In this document: positions 57,506 through 64,000 of the stretch, piece by piece
Layout of the letters: each line of letters begins with the position of its first letter
Numbering within the stretch: position 1 is the first letter of the stretch
Assembly (NCBI RefSeq): GCF_024295805.1
Contig: NZ_JANCLX010000023.1
Location: 76,472 to 140,471 of the forward strand
Length of the DNA stretch: 64,000 nt
Source: Streptomyces cucumeris
GTDB taxonomy: Bacteria; Actinomycetota; Actinomycetes; Streptomycetales; Streptomycetaceae
Direction: 5' to 3'
Program-made: the position numbers and the translations under genes
The notes under the pieces: model-generated
Databases searched by the model: none
What the model saw: only the letters and a program-made list of their open reading frames with translations
Told to the model about the DNA's origin: nothing

Positions 57506-58004
57506 CTGTTGCCCTTCCGTTCGTCGGCACGTTCCGCGCCGCCCCTGCTGGGGCGATCGGCCCGGGTGCGGCTCGGGTTCCGCGCCGGTTGGTGCGGTCC
57601 GCCGTCCGGAGCGATGTCACGTCACGGTAACGGCCGACCGGAACGAGGTACGCCGGACCACCCTCAGGTGTTCAACCCCAGCCCCGCTCGACCCCCCACC
57701 GTGGCCCGACTCACACCGGCCCGAGGGTGGGTCAACACGGCGGGACGGGTCGGGGGGTGGTGGTGCCGGGGACGGTACGCGGCGGAGCCGGGCCGTCCCT
57801 ACCGGCGCGTAGGGCTCGCACGGGAGGGTGGCGTGAACGCGTGACGGGCACATGACGGCGTCACGTCTGATAGACCTTGACCCGCGCGCTCCGTGTTGCA
57901 CTGCGGCTCTTCTACGGCAGACTGCTGAGGCCCCCCACCCGCGAGGCACCGCTCCGGCGCAGCGCAGGAGACACGGCAGACGTAGATATGGGATATCGGA
58001 GATC
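57506..58004. other. Divergent intergenic region upstream of the zinc-ribbon and RDD genes
   Basis: About 500 bp with no supported gene. It contains a small palindrome, TGACGGCGTCA (near 57852), about 150 bases before the RDD gene. No well-spaced promoter was identified with confidence. Confidence 0.4.
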
Positions 58005-59645
58005 ATGAGCGCCTCTACCTCAGGGTCCACGGACGGCAGCTCCATTCCTGGCTTTTATCCGGATCCGTCCATCCCCGGCTACATCCGTTACTGGAACGGC
58101 GCGGCCTGGGTGCCGGGCACCAGCAGGCCCGCGCCGGCCGAGGGCGAGTCCCTGCCCGCGCCGCCCCCCGGGGTGACCCACACTCAGGTGCTCCCACCGG
58201 TGGGGGACGAGACCGGCCCGATGTTCCTGGACGAGGACCCTTCGCCAGGACCGGCGGAGGGGACCGGCGGGGCGCTGCCGGAGCTACGCCCGCGCGGTGA
58301 GATGGACGTCCGGGACACCGGTACCGGGGGCGCGGGGACCGCACCGGTGCCGCCCGGCGGGACGACGCCTCCGGTGGACTGGGACGATCCGCGGCGGCTG
58401 CACGGCTCCCGGCCGGAACCCGCGACCGCCTGGCAGGCCGACACCTCACGGCAGGCCGGGTTCGGCGGTGAACAGGACCGACGGATCTCCTGGGGCTCGG
58501 AGCACGACGGCCCCGGCGGTGCCCCGGCCGGACCGCTGCCCGGGGTGCCCGATCCGCGCCGTGCGGCGGAGGACCCGGCGAGCGGCGGCGACCAGCGGGG
58601 CGGCGGCCCGGACAACTCCACGCTGACCATCCGCGGGGGCGGCGCCCAGCCGCCGAAGGACCGTTCCACCCATGTACTGCCGTCGGTGCGACGGAACCCT
58701 GAACTGCCCCCGGCGGACGGCAGGGAGAACACCCCGGCCGCCGACCAGGGCCAGGGCCAGGGGCAGGGGCGGGACCAGGGGACGATGGCGTTCGGCCCGG
58801 TCGGCAGTGGCGGAGCGGGCCAGGGCGCCGGTACGGCCGGTCCCGCCGGTGCCGCGCCCCCGGCCCAGCCTCCGCAGCAACAGCGTCCCCAGCCCCAGCC
58901 GCAGCCGCAGCCGCAGCCGCCACACCAAGCGCAACAGGCCCAGCTGGCCCAGCAGCCGCAGCCCCAGCCACAGCAACCGCAGCCCCACGGCGGCGTACCC
59001 CCGCAGAGCGGTGCCCCGGGCGCACCGGCCTGGCAGCAGCAGGTGCACCAACTCGCGCAGCAAGGCGCCCCGCAAGGCGCCCAGCAGGGCGGGCCCGAGG
59101 GCGTCATCCCGTGGAAGCCGCCCGCCGACAACCCCTTCCTCCAGGCCGCGCAGGCCGAGGGGCGGCCCGCCGCGCTCGGCCGCCGGCTGCTCGCCCGGCT
59201 GATCGACACCGTCGTCCTGCTCGGCATCGTCGGCGCCGCCGCGCTGCCCCTGTGGAGCAGGGCGAGCGACCACATCGACGAGAAGGTCGAGACGGCGAAG
59301 CAGACCGGTGAGACCGTCACGGTCTATCTCCTGGACGGCACCACCGGCGCCTACCTCGGCGCCGTGGCCGGACTGCTGCTGGTCCTCGGCATCCTGCTGG
59401 AGGCGCTGCCCAGCGCCGTCTGGGGCCGCACCCTGGGCAAGAAGCTGGCCGGGGTGCGGGTCCTGGACATCGAGGGGCACGACAAGCCGTCGTTCGGCGC
59501 CGCGCTGCGCCGCTGGCTCGTCTACTCGGTGCTGGGACTGCTGGTCATCGGGGTGCTGAACGTGCTCTGGTGCCTGTTCGACCGCCCGTGGCGGCAGTGC
59601 TGGCACGACAAGGCGGCGGGCACCTTCGTGGCGGCGTCCGGCTGA
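58005..59645 (+). CDS. RDD-family membrane protein with N-terminal DUF2510 and Pro/Gln-rich linker
   Basis: A 546-residue protein. Residues 12-40 form a DUF2510-like motif (PGFYPDPSIPGYIRYWNGAA, then W). A long low-complexity stretch follows, including QPQPQPQPQ and QQG repeats at about 285-365. The RDD membrane domain is at about 385-540 (LGRRLLARLIDTVVLLGIVG; GRTLGKKLAGVRVLDIEG; PWRQCWHDKAAGTFV). GGAG lies just before the ATG at 58005. It is the first of three consecutive RDD genes. Role unknown; RDD proteins may be ion exchangers. Confidence 0.92.
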   Translation: MSASTSGSTDGSSIPGFYPDPSIPGYIRYWNGAAWVPGTSRPAPAEGESLPAPPPGVTHTQVLPPVGDETGPMFLDEDPSPGPAEGTGGALPELRPRGEMDVRDTGTGGAGTAPVPPGGTTPPVDWDDPRRLHGSRPEPATAWQADTSRQAGFGGEQDRRISWGSEHDGPGGAPAGPLPGVPDPRRAAEDPASGGDQRGGGPDNSTLTIRGGGAQPPKDRSTHVLPSVRRNPELPPADGRENTPAADQGQGQGQGRDQGTMAFGPVGSGGAGQGAGTAGPAGAAPPAQPPQQQRPQPQPQPQPQPPHQAQQAQLAQQPQPQPQQPQPHGGVPPQSGAPGAPAWQQQVHQLAQQGAPQGAQQGGPEGVIPWKPPADNPFLQAAQAEGRPAALGRRLLARLIDTVVLLGIVGAAALPLWSRASDHIDEKVETAKQTGETVTVYLLDGTTGAYLGAVAGLLLVLGILLEALPSAVWGRTLGKKLAGVRVLDIEGHDKPSFGAALRRWLVYSVLGLLVIGVLNVLWCLFDRPWRQCWHDKAAGTFVAASG

Positions 59646-59721
59646 GGCGGATGGACCATCCGGGTCGCCCGAACGGGGTGTGCCGGATGCGGTGACCCCG
59701 GCTCCGGGTTCGACTCGGGCC

Positions 59722-60333
59722 ATGAGCACCGACCAGCCGCCCCCCGGGGCCGATGAGCCCCGGGACCGGGGCAGCGATCCGTTCGCCAAGCATCCGCCGA
59801 CCGAGGGCACCTCCGAGGGCACCGGCGGTACCGGGGGTACCAACGGCACCCCGTACGGCGAACACCGTGACGAGGGCGATCCGCTCGCGGGTATGCCCCC
59901 GCTGGCCCATCTGGGCCGCCGTCTGATCGCCCGGATCATCGACGCGCTGCTCATCGGTATCCCGGTGGGGCTGATCATGGCCGCGATCCTGGGCGGATAC
60001 GACCCGGTGGACGGCAGCGCCCGTTCGTCCAGCGTCACCGTGGTGTACGCGCTGGTGTACTTCGTCTACGAAGGATTGATGCTCACCCGCTACGGCCAGA
60101 CAGTGGGGAAGAAGGCGATGAAGATCCGGGTGGCGATGCTGGAGAACGGCCAGCCACCGGTCGGTCAGCCCGGCTGGGTGCGGGCCGGGGTCTATGCCCT
60201 CCCCGAGATCGTGCCCTGTTGCGGGTTCATCTTCTGGCTGATCAACGTCTTGTGGTGCACCTGGGACCGGCCGTATCGGCAGTGTCTGCACGACAAGGCG
60301 GCCAAGACCGTGGTGGTGTCCGCCGCGCCCTGA
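59722..60333 (+). CDS. RDD-family membrane protein 2
   Basis: A 203-residue protein with about 65 polar N-terminal residues and an RDD domain (HLGRRLIARIIDALLIGIPV; GQTVGKKAMKIRVAMLENG; RPYRQCLHDKAAKTVVV) with three or four membrane segments. The ATG at 59722 is chosen over 59680. It is 76 bp downstream of the first RDD gene and 72 bp before the third, all on the same strand. Tandem duplication is likely. Confidence 0.92.
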   Translation: MSTDQPPPGADEPRDRGSDPFAKHPPTEGTSEGTGGTGGTNGTPYGEHRDEGDPLAGMPPLAHLGRRLIARIIDALLIGIPVGLIMAAILGGYDPVDGSARSSSVTVVYALVYFVYEGLMLTRYGQTVGKKAMKIRVAMLENGQPPVGQPGWVRAGVYALPEIVPCCGFIFWLINVLWCTWDRPYRQCLHDKAAKTVVVSAAP

Positions 60334-60405
60334 CGCCGGATCCGCGCGAAGCCGCCACCGACCCTGAGCTACCGGGCGGCCAGGGGCTGCTGATGTAATC
60401 GGGGC

Positions 60406-60906
60406 ATGAGCCCCGAGCCGCTGTCGCCACCGCAGACTCCCCAGCTCCCCGGGATGCCCCCGCTGGCGACGCCCGGTCAGCGCTTCGCCGCGCGGCTCGT
60501 CGACACCCTCGTCCTCGGAGTTCTCTGGGCGGTCGCCCTGGCGGCGACCGGTGCGCTCCAGTACTCGATGGACCACCCGGGCGAACAGGACATGGCCAGG
60601 GTGACCCTGGCGCTGGTGCTCACCATGGCGGTCTATTTCGGCTACGAGGGCACGATGCTGTCCCGCACGGGCCAGACGCTCGGCAAGAAGCTGCTGCGGA
60701 TCCGTGTCGCGATGCTCGCCGACGGGGACGTCCCGGCGCGCCGGGGCTGGGTGCGGGCCGCGGTGTACGCCCTGCCGGGGATGCTGGTGCCGGTGCTGGT
60801 CGGCACGGTGTTCTGGCTGGTCAACTCGGTATCGCTGTACTGGGACAAGCCGTACCGGCGGGCGCTGCACGACAAGGCGGCGCGGACCGTGGTGGTGACG
60901 GCGTGA
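60406..60906 (+). CDS. RDD-family membrane protein 3
   Basis: A 166-residue minimal RDD protein with only a short N-terminal tail (LSPPQTPQLPGMPPLATPGQ), then RFAARLVDTLVLGVLWAVAL, GQTLGKKLLRIRVAMLADGD and KPYRRALHDKAARTVVV. Most similar to the middle gene of the trio (the R-V-A-M-L motif is shared). It converges with the next small membrane protein gene, 11 bp away. Confidence 0.92.
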   Translation: MSPEPLSPPQTPQLPGMPPLATPGQRFAARLVDTLVLGVLWAVALAATGALQYSMDHPGEQDMARVTLALVLTMAVYFGYEGTMLSRTGQTLGKKLLRIRVAMLADGDVPARRGWVRAAVYALPGMLVPVLVGTVFWLVNSVSLYWDKPYRRALHDKAARTVVVTA

Positions 60907-60917
60907 ACCGGGCGGTC

Positions 60918-61214
60918 TCAGCCGTGGAACGAGTGCTCGCCGACGCCCGCCGTACCGGCTGAGGCGCGCGCCGCGGTACCCGCGCGCGGCCGGTGCGCAC
61001 GGACCGCACGGGAGCCCCGGGGCGTATGGGGCGCACGGGCCGCGCGGGCGAACGGGCCGGTGACGGCCACCAGGAGCCCGAGCAGCAGACCGGCCACCGC
61101 GATGATCCCCACCCACAGTGCTGACCTGGCCTGGGACACCAGCAGCAGGGCGAAGGTCGAGACGATGACGGTGGCCGAACCGTAGGCGAGCTGTGCAGGA
61201 GTCGGACGCGGCAT
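60918..61214 (-). CDS. Small two-pass membrane protein
   Basis: A 98-residue protein with two membrane segments (GSATVIVSTFALLLVSQARS, then ALWVGIIAVAGLLLGLLVAV) and a basic Arg/Ala-rich cytoplasmic tail. It is a conserved type in Streptomyces but of unknown function. ATG at 61214, with GAGGACGG upstream on this strand; the frame is open to 61292 without similarity. Divergent from the M6 protease gene. Confidence 0.82.
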   Translation of the reverse strand: MPRPTPAQLAYGSATVIVSTFALLLVSQARSALWVGIIAVAGLLLGLLVAVTGPFARAARAPHTPRGSRAVRAHRPRAGTAARASAGTAGVGEHSFHG

Positions 61215-61545
61215 GGCGAGATCCGTCCTCAAGGCATCGGTATGCGGGGGGTTATGCGTCTGGCAGGAGTCAGGCTGATGTGCACAGCCCAAATGACTCT
61301 ACGGTGCTGGATGCCCGACGGGGAGCGCCGGTAAGCGTGACCTCACCCACGGTGCCGTTGCATGAGGGGCGCACGGAATCATCACGCCGTCCAACTGGCG
61401 AGATGGGCGCGCCCGTTGACGTTCGGTGACCGGTATCCGGCGGACCGGTTAACGTACTTGTCCTACCAATCCAAGTCAAGGTCTGTCTTTTCTCCTGCCA
61501 CTCCGGTCAAATGTCCGCACCGGCGTAAAGGGGAGGAATCAACAA
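61215..61545. other. Divergent intergenic region upstream of the secreted protease
   Basis: About 330 bp without a gene. It contains TTGACG at about 61418 and AT-richer sequence at 61440-61490 that may include the protease promoter. No confident -10 assignment. GGGGAGGAATCA at the right end is the protease ribosome site. Confidence 0.45.
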
Positions 61546-63933
61546 GTGAAGAGTCAACGGAGGGCGGCCAGATCGGCTGCCATAGCCACGGTGGTGACCG
61601 CGCTCGGTGCTGCGGCCCTGTCCACCGGCATGGCACAGGCGGACACCCCGTCTACGCGAGTTGAGCGTCAGGACCCGGCGCCCGCGAAGACGGATGTGAA
61701 ACACGATCTGGCCGGCCCCTACAGCAAGACGCAGGACGCGCAGCGCGAGGAGGCCCTGCGTCAGGTCATCTCCGGGGACGCGAAGACCGCCAAGCGCGGC
61801 GGCTCGCAGGTGGTGAAGCTCGGCAAGGGGAAGTACGTCGAGCTGGCCCGGGAGAAGACCGACAAGATCTTCACCATCCTGGTCGAGTTCGGCGACAAGG
61901 TCGACAACACCACGATGGTCGACCCGGACGGCGACGGTCCGAAGCCCCCGGTGAAGAAGTACGGCGGTGACCCGGGCCCGGCGCACAACACCATCGCCGA
62001 GCCGGACCGCAAGGACGACAACAGCACGGACTGGAAGAAGGACTTCAACCGCAAGCACTTCCAGGACATGTACTTTTCCAAGGACAAGAAGAAGGAGTCC
62101 CTGAAGAAGTACTACGAGCGGCAGTCCTCCGGCCGGTACTCGGTCGACGGTGAGGTCTCCGACTGGGTCAAGGTCGACTGGAACGAGGGCCGTTACGGGT
62201 CCAACTACTGCGGTCAGACCAACTGCTCCAACGCCTGGGACCTGATCCGCGACGGGGTCAACCAGTGGGCCAAGGACCAGAAGGCGGCCGGCCGTACCGA
62301 CGCGCAGATCAAGGCCGATCTGTCGAAGTACGACCAGTGGGACCGCTACGACCACGACAACGACGGCAACTTCAACGAGCCCGACGGCTACATCGATCAC
62401 TTCCAGATCGTGCACGCCGGTGAGGACGAGTCCGCGGGCGGCGGCGCCCAGGGCGAGAACGCGATCTGGGCCCACCGCTGGTACGCCTACGGCACCGACG
62501 CCGGCCGCACCGGCCCGGCCGAGAACAAGGCCGGCGGCGCCCAGATCGGTGACTCCGGCATCTGGGTCGGCGACTACACCATGCAGCCGGAGAACGGTGG
62601 CCTTGGTGTCTTCGCCCACGAGTACGGCCATGACCTCGGTCTGCCGGACGAGTACGACACCAGCGGCAAGGGTGAGTCGTCGGTGGCCTTCTGGTCGCTG
62701 ATGTCCTCCGGTTCCTGGCTGGGCACCGGCAAGGACTCCATCGGTGACCTGCCCGGTGACATGAACGCCTGGGACAAGCTCCAGCTCGGCTGGCTGAACC
62801 ACGCGACCGCCAAGGCGGGCAAGAAGTCGACCCACACCCTGGGTGTCGCGGAGTACAACACCAAGGACAAGCAGGCGCTGGTCGTCGAGCTGCCCGCCAA
62901 GCCCGTCACCACCGAGGTGGTCAAGCCCGCCGAGGGCGCCAAGCAGTGGTGGAGCGGGATGGGGGATGACCTCAAGAACACCCTCACCCGCTCGGTGGAC
63001 CTCACCGGCAAGTCCAAGGCCACCCTGGACCTCCAGGGCTGGTGGGACATCGAGGAGAACTACGACTACCTCTACGCCGAGGTCTCCACGGACGGCGGCG
63101 CCAACTGGACGCCGGTGGACGGCACCGCGGACGGCAAGGCCATCCCGCGGGACGCCGGTGACAAGCCGGCCCTGACCGGCACCTCCGGCGCGTACAAGAA
63201 GCTCTCCTTCCCGCTGGACGCCTACGCGGGCAAGAAGATCGACCTGCGCTTCCGCTACCAGACCGACGGCGGGGTGGCGCAGAAGGGCTTCGCCGCCGAC
63301 TCCCTCACGCTGACCGCGGACGGCTCCCCGGTCTTCTCGGACAACGCCGAGGGGGACGACAACGGCTGGACCAGCAAGGGCTTCTCGCGAATCGGCAGCT
63401 CCTTCACCAAGGACTACCCGCAGTACTACCTCGCGGAGAACCGCCAGTACGTGTCGTACGACAAGACCCTCAAGACCGGTCCGTACAACTTCGGCTGGAC
63501 CTCCACCCGTCCCAACTGGGTCGAGCACTTCCCCTACCAGAACGGTCTGCTGATCTGGAAGTGGGACACCTCGCAGCCGGACAACAACGTGAGCGCCCAC
63601 CCGGGCACCGGTCTGATCCTCCCGATCGACGCGCACCCGACCGCCGAGAAGTGGGCCGACGGCTCGCTCATGCGAAACCGGTTCCAGGCGTATGACTCGC
63701 CCTTCAGCTCGTTCCGCAGCGACGGCTACACCGTCCACAAGGACGGCAAGGCCGCGAAGATCAAGAGCAAGACGGGCATTCCGGTCTTCGATGACGGTAA
63801 GAACACGTACTGGGACAGCAGCAACCCCACCGGTGGCGTCAAGATTGCTGACACCGACACCCGGATCAAGATCCTCAAGGAGCGCAAGGACGGCTCCAAG
63901 ATGACCGTACGCGTCGGACCGTCAGCTTCATAG
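61546..63933 (+). CDS. Secreted M6-family metalloprotease (immune inhibitor A-like)
   Basis: A 795-residue extracellular zinc protease. The Sec signal peptide is cleaved near AQA at residue 32, and a propeptide follows to about residue 110. The catalytic motif is HEYGHDLGLPDEYD, with H358, E359 and H362 and a downstream Asp-rich metal region. The latter half has jelly-roll-like domains with calcium-type Asp/Gly turns (DHDNDGNFNEPDGYIDH before the active site). It starts with a GTG behind a strong GGGGAGGA site. A terminator closes the gene near the window's edge. Confidence 0.95.
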   Translation: MKSQRRAARSAAIATVVTALGAAALSTGMAQADTPSTRVERQDPAPAKTDVKHDLAGPYSKTQDAQREEALRQVISGDAKTAKRGGSQVVKLGKGKYVELAREKTDKIFTILVEFGDKVDNTTMVDPDGDGPKPPVKKYGGDPGPAHNTIAEPDRKDDNSTDWKKDFNRKHFQDMYFSKDKKKESLKKYYERQSSGRYSVDGEVSDWVKVDWNEGRYGSNYCGQTNCSNAWDLIRDGVNQWAKDQKAAGRTDAQIKADLSKYDQWDRYDHDNDGNFNEPDGYIDHFQIVHAGEDESAGGGAQGENAIWAHRWYAYGTDAGRTGPAENKAGGAQIGDSGIWVGDYTMQPENGGLGVFAHEYGHDLGLPDEYDTSGKGESSVAFWSLMSSGSWLGTGKDSIGDLPGDMNAWDKLQLGWLNHATAKAGKKSTHTLGVAEYNTKDKQALVVELPAKPVTTEVVKPAEGAKQWWSGMGDDLKNTLTRSVDLTGKSKATLDLQGWWDIEENYDYLYAEVSTDGGANWTPVDGTADGKAIPRDAGDKPALTGTSGAYKKLSFPLDAYAGKKIDLRFRYQTDGGVAQKGFAADSLTLTADGSPVFSDNAEGDDNGWTSKGFSRIGSSFTKDYPQYYLAENRQYVSYDKTLKTGPYNFGWTSTRPNWVEHFPYQNGLLIWKWDTSQPDNNVSAHPGTGLILPIDAHPTAEKWADGSLMRNRFQAYDSPFSSFRSDGYTVHKDGKAAKIKSKTGIPVFDDGKNTYWDSSNPTGGVKIADTDTRIKILKERKDGSKMTVRVGPSAS

Positions 63934-63970
63934 TTCAACAAAACTGCGTTTTCGCAGGTCAAAACGGTAG

Positions 63971-64000
63971 CGGCCGTCGCCCCCTAGCGGGCGGCGGCCG
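63971..64000 (+). terminator. Hairpin terminator after the M6 protease
   Basis: CGGCCGTCGCCC and GGGCGGCGGCCG form a 12-bp stem with one G-T wobble and a 6-base loop, 38 bases past the stop. The stem may continue beyond the window end. Confidence 0.8.

Noticed and set aside
61507..63738. 743-codon open frame opposite the M6 protease
   Set aside because: Antisense artefact of codon bias: the product is Val/Leu/Gly/Arg-rich without domains. The plus strand has the signal peptide, the zinc motif and a ribosome site.

Overview
The window is chromosomal DNA from a high-GC actinomycete, almost certainly a Streptomyces. Evidence: overwhelming G/C at third codon positions, many GTG starts and 4-bp ATGA/GTGA gene overlaps, actinomycete-specific families (DUF3039, XRE/DUF5753 plus DUF397 pairs, DUF574 methyltransferase, SigE-type sigma factors), rare TTA codons confined to regulatory or accessory genes, and a gene order (ECF sigma/anti-sigma, HelD-like helicase, cold-shock protein, malic enzyme, HU, murA, yqgE, DUF3039, sugar ABC transporter, hexosaminidase) that from memory resembles the SCO2954 to SCO2943 stretch of S. 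coelicolor. That synteny is recalled, not searched.

Layout. 1-9.9 kb: conserved core: sigma/anti-sigma pair, HelD-type RNA-polymerase helicase, csp, malic enzyme, HU, murA, yqgE, DUF3039 and a small protein resembling a degenerate serine-recombinase domain. 9.9-14.9 kb: a four-gene operon (lipoprotein, two permeases, cytosolic GH20 hexosaminidase) behind a DasR-like operator, suited to uptake and cleavage of chitin oligosaccharides. 15.2-20.6 kb: a three-subunit xanthine-dehydrogenase-like operon whose [2Fe-2S] subunit carries a disordered tail of about 500 residues and whose molybdenum subunit lacks the expected catalytic Glu. 20.6-23.8 kb: a visibly AT-richer island with a four-gene ABC-transporter/secreted-peptide operon containing a TTA codon. 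24-30.5 kb: secreted protein, polysaccharide deacetylase, DUF1963, hydrolase, ADP-ribosyltransferase-like protein with HEAT-like tail, a whiJ/abaA-like regulatory trio and an AraC regulator.

30.6-36.8 kb: two tandem degenerate sigma-like membrane proteins (one fused to a zinc-binding anti-sigma-like motif), an orphan YqcI/YcgG (GntA-like) protein, a SigE-type sigma factor with a cognate membrane protein, a lipoprotein and a TauE-type exporter. 36.9-41.1 kb: a compact uncharacterised RiPP locus: EgtD-like methyltransferase, two tandem 47-residue precursor peptides, YcaO and TfuA, ending inside an antisense tRNA-Cys. This is the best candidate for an undescribed biosynthetic system.

41.2-64 kb: mostly core or common genes: hydrolase, DUF574 methyltransferase, a LysR/cysteine dioxygenase/YeiH sulfur group, DEAD-type helicase, IclR, Lon-like protease, MFS exporter with an ArsR-like regulator, an AsnC regulator divergent from 4-hydroxyphenylpyruvate dioxygenase around a perfect 18-bp-armed palindrome, a Tat-exported protein, FAD oxidase, a zinc-ribbon membrane protein, three RDD membrane proteins and a secreted M6 metalloprotease. 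I saw no insertion sequences, CRISPR arrays, rRNA or phage genes.
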